Shown here one piece after another: positions 55,400 through 64,000 of a DNA stretch of 64,000 bases. Under the pieces are notes generated by a model. The model saw nothing but the letters and a program-made list of their open reading frames with translations, made no database searches and was not told where the DNA came from. The position numbers and the translations under genes are program-made. The DNA is from PXAP01 sp964520585. GTDB lineage: Bacteria > Bacteroidota > Bacteroidia > Bacteroidales > PUMT01. Location: positions 30,737 to 94,736 of the forward strand of contig CAZFOO010000001.1 of the NCBI GenBank assembly GCA_964520585.1, written 5' to 3'. Positions within the stretch are counted from its first letter, which is position 1. Every line of letters starts with the position of its first letter.

Positions 55400-55465
55400 A
55401 TTCTGCCTGATACTCTTCCAGCTTGCCGTGCCAACCTGCTCTGCCTGCTTGCTCAAAAATTAACG

Positions 55466-55498
55466 GATTATTAATTTTATTAACCTGTTTTAGTTAGA
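55466..55498 (+). promoter_or_regulatory. Leader element, copy C of a recurrent sequence
   Basis: TTATTAATTTTATTAACCTG (55468-55487) differs from copy A at 9051-9070 by one base, and ends 11 nt before the CheB-CheR start codon. The shared distance to the start suggests a role in initiation of transcription or translation. Confidence 0.4.
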
Positions 55499-58400
55499 AT
55501 GAAAAAGTCAAACAAACAAAGTAAACCATCTGAAAACTGGAAAAACAGGGGTGAACAGGTAGTAATTGGGATAGGTGCATCAGCCGGTGGACTTGAGGCT
55601 CTTCAGGATTTCTTTAAGGCAATGCCTATAGATACAAATCTTGTTTTTGTGGTGATTCAGCACCTCTCACCCGACTATAAAAGCCTGATGGATGAGCTTC
55701 TTGCCCGAAACACTTCCATTCCTATACAAATTGCCACCGATGGAATTGTAATTAAACCCAATAATATATATTTGATTCCACCCCGGAAAAATCTTTCGAT
55801 TTTTCACGATAAACTATTCCTTGAAGAATATAATACAAAAAAGGGATTAAATCTTCCAATAGACATTTTCTTTCGCTCATTGGCTTCTGATAAGGGCCGT
55901 AATGCTATTGGCATTATTCTTTCCGGTACAGGCAGCGACGGTACTCTTGGTACCCGATCTATAAAGGAGGCCGGAGGTATGGTAATGGTGCAGGATGAGG
56001 AGTCAGCCAAGTTTGATGGTATGCCACGCAGCTCTATTGCCACCGGTTTAGTGGATTATATTTTGCAACCAGCCATGATGCCGGAGGCTCTTTTGAACTA
56101 TATTGAACATCCTTTCATCCGTAAATCAAGTAATACTGAGATTATTCTGGGTAAAGACCTTGATACGCTCACAAAAATTATCTTGATCCTGAGAGATTAC
56201 TGCGGAATAGATTTTTCATACTACAAGGAAAATACCATTATTCGCAGGCTTGAGAGGAGGGTAAGTATTAATCGTTTTAACTCCCTTGAGGAATACCTTG
56301 TTTTTCTCTCGGAATCTGACCGGGAAAAAGACACTTTATACCGCGAAATGCTGATTGGCGTGACCCGTTTCTTTCGCGATCCGGAAGCATTTGATAGTAT
56401 AGAAAAAAAGGTTTTGCCAAATATTGATTTTGATTCCAGGAAGGGAATAAGAGTATGGTCAGTTGGTTGTTCCACGGGAGAGGAGGTATACTCATTAGCC
56501 ATGCAGTTTCTTGAACATATGAATAAGAATAAGATTGATTGCGATATAAAGATCTTTGCCACTGATATTGATCGTCATTCTTTGGATATTGCTGGACAAG
56601 GCTTTTACCCCGACAGCATTGTTTCAGATATTGAACCCTCGTTACTGGCCAGATATTTTACCCGAAAGGGTAATGGCTATCAGGTTAACGAGGATGTTCG
56701 CAAGTTAGTTGTTTTCGCTACTCATAACCTTCTTAAGGATCCGCCGTTTTCCAAACTGGATCTATTGGTTTGCCGTAATCTGTTTATTTATTTTAAACCT
56801 GAGATGCAGCAGAGAATCCTCTCCATGTTTTACTATGCTCTTAACTCAAACGGATATCTCTTCATGGGTAATAGTGAGAGCATCGGTGAGATGAGCGAAG
56901 CTTTCGACCCCGTTGACTCTAAGTGGAAAGTTTATAGTTGTAAGGATGGTTACCGCCCACCAATAGTGAAGGACATGTCATTGCCACGCACCTTCCCTAA
57001 AGATGCGGAAGCGCAATTCATGGTTCAGGCCAGGCTAAGGCAAATACCAAAAATTGATAAGCTACTGGATGGTGCACTAACCGCATATCTGCCTCCGTCA
57101 TTTCTGGTGGATGAGAGCAATAATGTTATTCATGTTATAAACGACGTAAACCCTTTCATACAGTTCCAATCCGGGCGTTTCTCGAACAACTTGCTGAATA
57201 TAATTAAACCTGACCTTGCACTATTTGTTAACAATCTGCTGCGAAAGCTCAAAAAAGACGGAAAGTTAAATTCTTTTGAAAATATTACCGGTGTGAAAGG
57301 AATTGAAAACCTGAGAATAACACTTGAAGGCAGGGTTATTAACCTAGACAGGAACAGTTATTTTCTTATCAGTTTTATCGCTGAAGATTCCCGAACCCAA
57401 AGAAAGAAGAGAAGAAAAACGTCAGTCGATGTTGAAGTTGAAGTTAGCAACAGGGTAATAGAGCTGGAGAAGGAGTTGCAATCTTCCCGGGAGAACTTAC
57501 AGGCAACCGTTGAGGAGTTAGAAACTTCCAACGAGGAGTTGCAAAGCAGCAATGAAGAGCTGGTAGCATCCAATGAAGAGCTGCAGAGCACCAACGAGGA
57601 ATTGCAGTCCGTAAATGAGGAATTGTACACTGTGAATTCCGAGTATCAAACCAAGATTGAGGAGCTTACCCGTATGACCAATGATCTGAATAACCTGCTA
57701 AAAAATACTGAAGTAGGAGCATTGTATCTTGATAGAAATCTCTGTATACGCAAAATAACACCTGTTGTATCAAAGATTACAAATATATTGGAATCTGATA
57801 TTGCACGTCCCATCTCACATATTGCCGTTATGGCAAACTATCCCGACCTGATTGATGATGTGAACTCGGTTGTGGAAAACCTAAGGAGTATTGATAAAGA
57901 GATAACCGACAAGGATGGTAATATATGGCAGGCCCGTGTGCGTCCGTACCGGACCGAACAAAACGCTGTAGAGGGGATAATGGTGACGTTTATTGAGATA
58001 ACTCAGTTGAAATTAGTGGAACAGGATTTACGTCAAAGTGAAGACATCTTTAACCATTCAATCGATATGCTTTGCATTGCTGGATTTGATGGGTATTTTA
58101 AAACCCTTAACCCTTCATGGTCAAAAACCCTGGGATGGAAAATTGACGAATTACTTGCAAAACCCTGGCTTGAATTTGTTCATCCTGATGATAAAGAGAC
58201 AACCGAAAATGCTAAATCTACAATAGTGGATGGTCAGGAAGTTTACCAGTTTGAGAATAGGTATATCTGCAAAGATGGCAGGGTAAAGTGGTTGTCATGG
58301 AATTCTTTTCCTTATCCTGACAGAAAAATAATGTTTGGTGTGGCAAGAGATATTACCGAGTTAAAAAAAACACAGAACGAACTAAAGCAAAGTCGGGAAC

Positions 58401-58759
58401 TCTTGCAGAAGGTTCTTGACAATAGCCCTTTGGCAAAAACCTTGTTGGATGCGGAGGGTAATATAATTTACGCCAATAAACCGGCCGGAAAGATTTTTGG
58501 CATTTCACAGCAGGAGATTATATCACGCACTTATGATGCTTGCAAGTGGAAGATAACCGGGCTTGACGATAAACCCATTCCATCCGGTGAATTGCCTTTC
58601 GCAATTATTAAGAGAACCGGAGAAAATGTATCAGATTTCCGCCACTATATAAAGATCCCCGGTAAAAAAAAGGCGCTCCTTTCAATTTCAGGGTCGCCTG
58701 TTTATAGTGCAGATGGGCAATTTGACGGGGCGGTGTTCAACATAGGTGTTTTACAATAA
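55499..58759 (+). CDS. CheB-CheR fusion protein with PAS domains
   Basis: A 1086-residue signalling protein. A CheB methylesterase domain (about 20-200) has Ser28 in GIGASAGG, His in VIQHLSP and Asp in SGTGSDGTLG; it lacks the usual CheB receiver domain. A CheR methyltransferase domain follows (about 215-480; FFRDPEAF, VWSVGCSTGEEVYSLAM, LVCRNLFIYF). Then come a coiled coil (about 640-735) with heptad-like repeats of SNEELQS and at least three PAS domains (about 740-1086). It lacks a kinase domain. In chemotaxis, CheR adds and CheB removes methyl groups on receptors, but no receptor or CheA lies in this window. The next gene is a giant hybrid kinase, so both probably act in one pathway. Confidence 0.94.
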   Translation: MKKSNKQSKPSENWKNRGEQVVIGIGASAGGLEALQDFFKAMPIDTNLVFVVIQHLSPDYKSLMDELLARNTSIPIQIATDGIVIKPNNIYLIPPRKNLSIFHDKLFLEEYNTKKGLNLPIDIFFRSLASDKGRNAIGIILSGTGSDGTLGTRSIKEAGGMVMVQDEESAKFDGMPRSSIATGLVDYILQPAMMPEALLNYIEHPFIRKSSNTEIILGKDLDTLTKIILILRDYCGIDFSYYKENTIIRRLERRVSINRFNSLEEYLVFLSESDREKDTLYREMLIGVTRFFRDPEAFDSIEKKVLPNIDFDSRKGIRVWSVGCSTGEEVYSLAMQFLEHMNKNKIDCDIKIFATDIDRHSLDIAGQGFYPDSIVSDIEPSLLARYFTRKGNGYQVNEDVRKLVVFATHNLLKDPPFSKLDLLVCRNLFIYFKPEMQQRILSMFYYALNSNGYLFMGNSESIGEMSEAFDPVDSKWKVYSCKDGYRPPIVKDMSLPRTFPKDAEAQFMVQARLRQIPKIDKLLDGALTAYLPPSFLVDESNNVIHVINDVNPFIQFQSGRFSNNLLNIIKPDLALFVNNLLRKLKKDGKLNSFENITGVKGIENLRITLEGRVINLDRNSYFLISFIAEDSRTQRKKRRKTSVDVEVEVSNRVIELEKELQSSRENLQATVEELETSNEELQSSNEELVASNEELQSTNEELQSVNEELYTVNSEYQTKIEELTRMTNDLNNLLKNTEVGALYLDRNLCIRKITPVVSKITNILESDIARPISHIAVMANYPDLIDDVNSVVENLRSIDKEITDKDGNIWQARVRPYRTEQNAVEGIMVTFIEITQLKLVEQDLRQSEDIFNHSIDMLCIAGFDGYFKTLNPSWSKTLGWKIDELLAKPWLEFVHPDDKETTENAKSTIVDGQEVYQFENRYICKDGRVKWLSWNSFPYPDRKIMFGVARDITELKKTQNELKQSRELLQKVLDNSPLAKTLLDAEGNIIYANKPAGKIFGISQQEIISRTYDACKWKITGLDDKPIPSGELPFAIIKRTGENVSDFRHYIKIPGKKKALLSISGSPVYSADGQFDGAVFNIGVLQ

Positions 58760-58837
58760 AAACTTGCATTAGGCAATATAGCAATTTTATCCTTGATCGT
58801 ATTGCGCCTGTGTTTCTTATATAATTTTTAAAATATC

Positions 58838-61800
58838 ATGAACAGCCAAAATAATCGAAAAGAGGTTCTCCGGCGAAGGATAGGACAGGTTATTAAGAGC
58901 CGTGAGACGGGTTTATCTGACCTGAGTGGTAAAACCGTTGAGGAAATTCTTCAAGAAATAAGCATATACCATCAGGAGCTGGAGTTTCAGAATTTGGAGC
59001 TGATGCGTATTCAGGATGAGCTGGAGAGGTCGAAGAAGCATTATGAAGAGCTTTTTAGCAATGCACCAATTGGTTACGTGATTGTAGATCCCAATAGTAT
59101 TATACATTCGGCAAATGAAATGTTTGCTGAAATGGTTAAACAGAAACCTGAAAAACTTAAATCGCAAAACCTTAACCTGTTTGTTCATCCTGATTATCAG
59201 GATCGTTTCTACCTTTTAATCAAAAAAGTAATAAAGGAAAAGACTAAAAGCAACCAGTTGATAAAGGTTTTAGGTGCAAAGAAAGAGTATTTCATTAAGA
59301 TGGGGTGCAACGTATTGAATGCCAATGGTAAAGAGTTTATAAGAATTGGTTTGCTTGACGTCACCCGTGAAGTGAATAATGAGCAGCAGCTTATAGAAAG
59401 CCGCGAGCGATACCGTGCTGTGGCTGATTTTGCCTATCACTGGGAGTACTGGCAGGATCCTCAGGGACGATTGCTCTATATGTCTCCATCCTGCGAGCGG
59501 ATTACCGGATATAACAAGAACGATTTCTTTCGGGATCCAAGGCTTTTAGAGGATATAGTTCATTCTGAAGACAAAGATTTTTTTCTTGAGCATAATAAAT
59601 TTGCCATTGTTCCTGGTGAAAAAGAAGAGGAGCATTTTGCTGATATGAGAATTATCAGAAAAGATGGTGAAATACGGTGGATTGGCCATGTTTGCCAGAA
59701 TATTTTTAATGAAGATGGGATGCATCTTGGTCTCAGGGTTACCAACCAGGATATTACCGCTCGGAAGCTGCTTGAGAATAAGCTGAAAAGTAATGAAATA
59801 GAGTTACAAGAGAAGAATGAAGAGTATCAGGCCCTGAATGAAGAATTGCTTCTGGCTAACGATGAACTTCGACAGACCTCCGATAAATTATTTCAAAGTG
59901 AATCTGATCTAAAAAAACAGGTTGAGGAGTATACAGTACAAAATGAGGAGCTTAACCAAATAAACGAAGAACTTCGAAGTCTTACAGGGGAGCTTGCCGA
60001 TAGTAACGAGCGTAACAGTGCACTCGTCAGAGCAATTCCAGATTCGATGTTTATTTTCGACAGAAACGGGGTTATTCTCGATTATCATTCACGCAATCCT
60101 CAGATATTATTGGTAAAACCTGAAGAGTTCCTTAATAAAAATGCTGTTGAAGTGCTCCCTGAGTTCCTTGCAGATATTAACCAGCGTGCAATCACAAAGC
60201 TTTTCGAAACAGGAGAGACTCAAACCTACTCCTATGCGATCGAATTGAATGGTAAAAAGGAGCATTTCGATGCCCGAATGGTTAAATATGGGAATAACAG
60301 TGCTCTTGCCATTGTGAGGGTTGTAACCGAACAAAAAATTGCCGAGGAAAAACTCAGGCAATCACAGGAAACCTACCTGGGAATTATCAACAGCGTTTCA
60401 GAGTCAATCTATGTGCAGGATGAGAATGGTGTATTTCTTGAGGTAAACGACTCTGCAATTGAATCTCACGGGATTAAGCGCGAAGACATAATAGGGAAAA
60501 CCCCTGAGATACTGTCAGCCGGGGAAATAAACGACCTTGCTTCGGTGGCTGAAATGGTTAAAAAAGCGTATAATGGCAAACCTCAACGTTTTGAGTTCTG
60601 GGGCAGGAAGGCTGATGGAACTGTTTTTCCCGATGAGGTTACTCTTACCCAGGGTGTTTATTTCGGCAGAGGTGTTGTTATTGCTTTAGCAAGAAATATT
60701 TCTGAACGCAAGCAGGCAGAGGAAGATCTTAAGCGAAGCGAACAACGGTTCCAGTTAAGTATGGAGGCCACAAACGATGGGCTGTGGGATTGGGACATAA
60801 AAACCGATATGGCATATTTTAGCCCTGCGTTTTTTACCATGTTGGGGTACAAAGTTGGAGAATTCGCCGAAACGGTAAGATCATGGCGAAATCTTTTACA
60901 CCCCGGTGATAAGGAAACAGCTTTAATGAAAATAAGTGAGTGTATTGATGGGATAACCGGCAGCTTTGAGATGGAATTCAGATTAAAAGCCAAGAATGGA
61001 GATTGGCTCTGGGTGCTTTCACGCGGCAAATGTGTAGAGCGGGATAATGAAGGAAAAGCAGTCAGGATTGTTGGAACACATGTTAATATAAACGACCGTA
61101 AAAATGCCGATAACGAAATATTAAAACGTGAATTACTTCTTAATAAGATATTCGATGTTCTTCCAATTGGTTTGTGGTTTGCTGATGAAAATGGAAAATT
61201 AATCAGAGGTAATCCGGCAGGTATAAGAATCTGGGGAGGGGAACCAAAAGTAGGACCTGATGAATATACTTTATTTAAGGCCCGGCGTTTACCTTCAGGA
61301 AAAGAGATTGCTCCTGACGATTGGGCCCTGGCCCATACCATTTCTAAGGGCAAAACAATTACCGGTGAGCTTATTGAGATTGATGCCTTAGATGGCCAGA
61401 AAAGAGTTGTCTTGAATTACACGGCTCCGGTTTTAGACAATCAGGGGGACATGTTGGGTGCCATTGTAGTAAACAACGATATTACTGAACTTCACAAAGC
61501 CCAGGAAAGCCTCAGGGCTAATGAACAGATGCTTCAGAGTATCTCTGATAATATGTTTGACCTTGTATCACTAACTGACCTTGAAGGAAACTATACCTTT
61601 GCAGGGGCGTCACATAAGATTCTTGGGTTTGAAATAAACCAGCTTATCGGTACCAACGTGATGGAGTATGTACATCCAGATGACCTGCCAATGGTTAAAG
61701 ATGAATTTCAGAATTTTATAGCTAAAAGAGATGATAGCAAAAGGGTTGTATATAGAAATCTTTGTGCAGATGGATCCTTTCTGTGGTTTGAGACTGTTGG

Positions 61801-63892
61801 AAGACTTATAATTGATGAGCAAGGAAATCCAAGGGAGATTCTATTTAATTCACGGGATTTTACTGAGCGCAGGTTGATTGAGGATTCGCTCAGGGAAAGT
61901 GAATCCCGGTTCAGACTTTTTGCCGAACTGGCTCCTGTGGGGATCATAATTGCAGATAAATATGAGGAAGCTATATATCTTAGTCCGGGTTTTCAGAAAA
62001 TGTTGGGATATACTGCCGGGGATATATCAAATGTTAGTCAATGGCTCAGTCTTGCCTGTCCCGATGAATCACTGCGCGGAAGAGTTAAAATGGAATGGGC
62101 TGAAAGCCTGGGTGCTGCTGATAAAACCAGGACCAATTTTAGTCCCCTTGAATATCCTGTTTGCTGTAAGGATGGTAAAATAAAACAAATAGAGTTTCGT
62201 ATAGCTTCGAATAATGATTTGAATTTTATTGTTTTAAATGATATTACCGAACGCAAAAAAGCAGAAGAAGACCTCCGTGAAAGCGAAGAACGTTTCCGTG
62301 GATTATACGAGAACGCTACAGTGGGAATTTACCGGACTACTATTGATGGTAAGATTATTCTGGCTAATCCTACACTGGTGAAAATGTTAGGATACGACTC
62401 TTTTGATGATTTAAAGAACCTGAACATGCCACCAGAAGGATATGACCCCGATGACTCAAGGGACGGGTTTAAGATAGAAATAGCAAAGAATGGAGAGGTA
62501 CATGAGTTTGAGTCAACATGGAAGGTAAAGGATGGTTCTGTAATATACGTTTCAGAGAGTTCCCGGATTGTTTGCGATAAGGAGGGTAAGCCTGTTTTCT
62601 ATGAAGGAATAGTTGAGGATATTACAAAACGTAAGAAGACAGATGAAGCAATTCGTCAAAACGAGATGATTCTTAAGATGAAGAATGAGGAATACATGAC
62701 TCTAAACAGTAAGTTAATTGAGAGTAATAATAGGATTGTACAGATTAACAAGGAGCTGATTGTTGCCCGTGAAAAAGCAGAAGAGAGCGATAAGCTCAAA
62801 ACGGCATTCCTTGCCAATATGAGTCATGAAATCCGTACTCCTATGAATGCAATTATTGGTTTTTCTGAGATTTTGCTTAAACCCGGTTTGCCTAATGAAA
62901 AGCAGGATAAATTTACCCGGATTATCAATGCATCCTGCCATCAGCTTCTGAGCATGGTTAACGATATGATTGACATAGCCAAGATAGAGACAGGTCAACT
63001 GGACGTTCATATTAGTAAAGCTAATATTAATGATGCAATTACTCGTGTCCAGGACATTTTCATTCCCCAGGCTGCTCAGCAAAATGTTGCAATTAATATT
63101 TCCTTCCAGCTAATTGATGAATATGCAGAAATTGAAACAGATTTGGTGAAGCTTAACCAAATTCTTACAAACCTATTGAGCAATGCCATTAAGTTTACTG
63201 AAGAAGGCGAAATAGAGATTGGTTATACGATTATGGACAATTTTATTAAAGTTTTTGTCAAGGATTCTGGTATTGGAATAAAACCCGAACATCACGAGAT
63301 TATATTTGAAAGATTTCGCCAGGTAGAGTTGGATTATACTAGAAAATATGGTGGTACGGGATTGGGACTGCCAATTTGCAAGGCTTTTGTTGAAAAACTG
63401 GGAGGACGAATATGGGTTGAGTCTGAGTTTGGGAAGGGATCAAATTTCTACTTCACCCTGCCTTATAGCTATATGGCAACTAAGAGGCAAGGAGTTAAAA
63501 ATGATAAACTAATTGACTATAACCTGTCTGAAATAGTTATCCTTGTTGCTGAAGATGAGGAGGTGAACTTCATCTTTCTGAATGAGCTTCTAACAGAAAT
63601 GGGAGCAACAGTAATACATGCTGCAGACGGTATTCAGGCGGTTAAAATTTTCCGGGAAAACTCAAATATTGATATTGTTTTAATGGATATTAAAATGCCG
63701 GGGATGGATGGAATTGAGGCAACAAAAGCGATTAAAGAAATGAATAATAAAATCCCGGTCATTGCAATCACTGCATACGCCCTTACAGGTGACATGGAGA
63801 AATGCCTTGCTGCCGGATGTGATGATTATGTTTCTAAACCAATAGAGCGAAATGCATTACTTGGGTTAATTCAAAAATTAATTGAGAGATAA
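58838..63892 (+). CDS. Multi-PAS hybrid sensor histidine kinase
   Basis: A 1684-residue cytoplasmic kinase, with no membrane segment. Nine PAS-like domains can be traced by their openings: FSNAPIGYVIVD, YRAVADFAYHWEYW, ALVRAIPDSMFIFD, LGIINSVSESIYVQ, QLSMEATNDGLWDWD, FDVLPIGLWFADE, SISDNMFDLVSLTD, RLFAELAPVGIIIAD and GLYENATVGIYR. Then the HisKA domain with H1330 in NMSHEIRTPMNA, the ATPase domain (N-box NLLSNAIKF, G-box YGGTGLGLPICKAF), and a C-terminal receiver with D1617 in LMDIKMPG. The output is unknown because the receiver ends the chain; a separate phosphotransfer protein or regulator is expected elsewhere. It follows the CheB-CheR gene by 78 bp and likely forms a two-gene operon. Confidence 0.95.
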   Translation: MNSQNNRKEVLRRRIGQVIKSRETGLSDLSGKTVEEILQEISIYHQELEFQNLELMRIQDELERSKKHYEELFSNAPIGYVIVDPNSIIHSANEMFAEMVKQKPEKLKSQNLNLFVHPDYQDRFYLLIKKVIKEKTKSNQLIKVLGAKKEYFIKMGCNVLNANGKEFIRIGLLDVTREVNNEQQLIESRERYRAVADFAYHWEYWQDPQGRLLYMSPSCERITGYNKNDFFRDPRLLEDIVHSEDKDFFLEHNKFAIVPGEKEEEHFADMRIIRKDGEIRWIGHVCQNIFNEDGMHLGLRVTNQDITARKLLENKLKSNEIELQEKNEEYQALNEELLLANDELRQTSDKLFQSESDLKKQVEEYTVQNEELNQINEELRSLTGELADSNERNSALVRAIPDSMFIFDRNGVILDYHSRNPQILLVKPEEFLNKNAVEVLPEFLADINQRAITKLFETGETQTYSYAIELNGKKEHFDARMVKYGNNSALAIVRVVTEQKIAEEKLRQSQETYLGIINSVSESIYVQDENGVFLEVNDSAIESHGIKREDIIGKTPEILSAGEINDLASVAEMVKKAYNGKPQRFEFWGRKADGTVFPDEVTLTQGVYFGRGVVIALARNISERKQAEEDLKRSEQRFQLSMEATNDGLWDWDIKTDMAYFSPAFFTMLGYKVGEFAETVRSWRNLLHPGDKETALMKISECIDGITGSFEMEFRLKAKNGDWLWVLSRGKCVERDNEGKAVRIVGTHVNINDRKNADNEILKRELLLNKIFDVLPIGLWFADENGKLIRGNPAGIRIWGGEPKVGPDEYTLFKARRLPSGKEIAPDDWALAHTISKGKTITGELIEIDALDGQKRVVLNYTAPVLDNQGDMLGAIVVNNDITELHKAQESLRANEQMLQSISDNMFDLVSLTDLEGNYTFAGASHKILGFEINQLIGTNVMEYVHPDDLPMVKDEFQNFIAKRDDSKRVVYRNLCADGSFLWFETVGRLIIDEQGNPREILFNSRDFTERRLIEDSLRESESRFRLFAELAPVGIIIADKYEEAIYLSPGFQKMLGYTAGDISNVSQWLSLACPDESLRGRVKMEWAESLGAADKTRTNFSPLEYPVCCKDGKIKQIEFRIASNNDLNFIVLNDITERKKAEEDLRESEERFRGLYENATVGIYRTTIDGKIILANPTLVKMLGYDSFDDLKNLNMPPEGYDPDDSRDGFKIEIAKNGEVHEFESTWKVKDGSVIYVSESSRIVCDKEGKPVFYEGIVEDITKRKKTDEAIRQNEMILKMKNEEYMTLNSKLIESNNRIVQINKELIVAREKAEESDKLKTAFLANMSHEIRTPMNAIIGFSEILLKPGLPNEKQDKFTRIINASCHQLLSMVNDMIDIAKIETGQLDVHISKANINDAITRVQDIFIPQAAQQNVAINISFQLIDEYAEIETDLVKLNQILTNLLSNAIKFTEEGEIEIGYTIMDNFIKVFVKDSGIGIKPEHHEIIFERFRQVELDYTRKYGGTGLGLPICKAFVEKLGGRIWVESEFGKGSNFYFTLPYSYMATKRQGVKNDKLIDYNLSEIVILVAEDEEVNFIFLNELLTEMGATVIHAADGIQAVKIFRENSNIDIVLMDIKMPGMDGIEATKAIKEMNNKIPVIAITAYALTGDMEKCLAAGCDDYVSKPIERNALLGLIQKLIER

Positions 63893-63912
63893 TTAATAGT
63901 TAATTAATAGTT
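63891..63912. repeat. Short 11-bp tandem duplication
   Basis: AATTAATAGTT occurs twice in a row right after the kinase stop. A small replication-slippage type repeat; no function is suggested. The last 88 bases of the window hold no gene. Confidence 0.7.
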
Positions 63913-64000
63913 AATACCGGAAAATTTGTGTCATTTTTTTCATATTTGCCTGTCATATATTACATTAAACAATCTGATAATTTTTTCGAAATGTACTTTT

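Noticed and set aside
63941..63948. CATATTTG as a promoter box at the window end
   Set aside because: First base does not fit TAnnTTTG, and the nearest TTTG upstream is only 12 bp away.

Overview
The window looks like a chromosomal segment of a Bacteroidota bacterium, probably an anaerobic or micro-aerobic member of the Bacteroidales/Marinilabiliales side and probably from a metagenome assembly. The signs are TonB-dependent receptors with an N-terminal carboxypeptidase-regulatory-like domain, Tat-exported Gfo/Idh/MocA and TIM-barrel proteins, a V-type (not F-type) ATPase operon with a DUF2764 gene, promoter-like boxes of the Bacteroidota type (TAnnTTTG), and few Shine-Dalgarno sequences. Three runs of N (15220-15319, 30522-30621, 32573-32582) mark scaffold joins. 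I saw no rRNA, tRNA, CRISPR array or intact insertion sequence.

Layout. 1-6.9 kb is housekeeping: the 3' part of dapA, a thioredoxin-fold protein, an exported S9 peptidase, truA and prfC. 7.3-15.2 kb is a complete V-type ATPase operon (E, DUF2764, A, B, D, I, K) closed by a strong terminator; the K subunit keeps the residues that bind Na+ in NtpK. 15.5-23.5 kb holds a small lipoprotein and then a membrane-adaptor/ABC-permease/ABC-permease/ATPase set followed by an NtrC-type response regulator and its histidine kinase, with a sigma-54-like promoter and repeated upstream sites in front of the adaptor. 23.7-28.1 kb carries an exported esterase, a family-2 glycosyltransferase, a two-gene encapsulin nanocompartment (encapsulated ferritin plus shell) and a DUF4349 lipoprotein. 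28.1-30.5 kb is a pair of Tat-exported sugar-metabolism-like proteins.

30.5-37.3 kb is a module that deserves attention: a 41-bp tandem repeat array, a GbsR/MarR-type regulator with a long palindrome over its promoter, a LolA-like protein, an ABC ATPase, two FtsX-type permeases and an outer-membrane barrel candidate. Together they could span inner membrane, periplasm and outer membrane and move a lipid or other hydrophobic compound. Within it, a diverged partial second copy of the LolA-tail/ATPase-start junction next to a 10-N gap indicates either a duplicated cassette or joined strain variants.

37.3-42.6 kb has a serine hydrolase with a membrane tail, two alpha/beta hydrolase-like proteins and an ASCH/PUA-like protein. 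43-50 kb has two related TonB-dependent receptors around an M28 peptidase. 50-51.1 kb holds a PIN-domain toxin-antitoxin pair with a palindromic operator candidate, then gene remnants. 51.1-55.4 kb has a helical protein of unknown role, a family-S33-like hydrolase and a GH95 alpha-L-fucosidase. 55.5-63.9 kb is filled by two very large signalling proteins: a CheB-CheR-PAS fusion and a hybrid histidine kinase with nine PAS domains.
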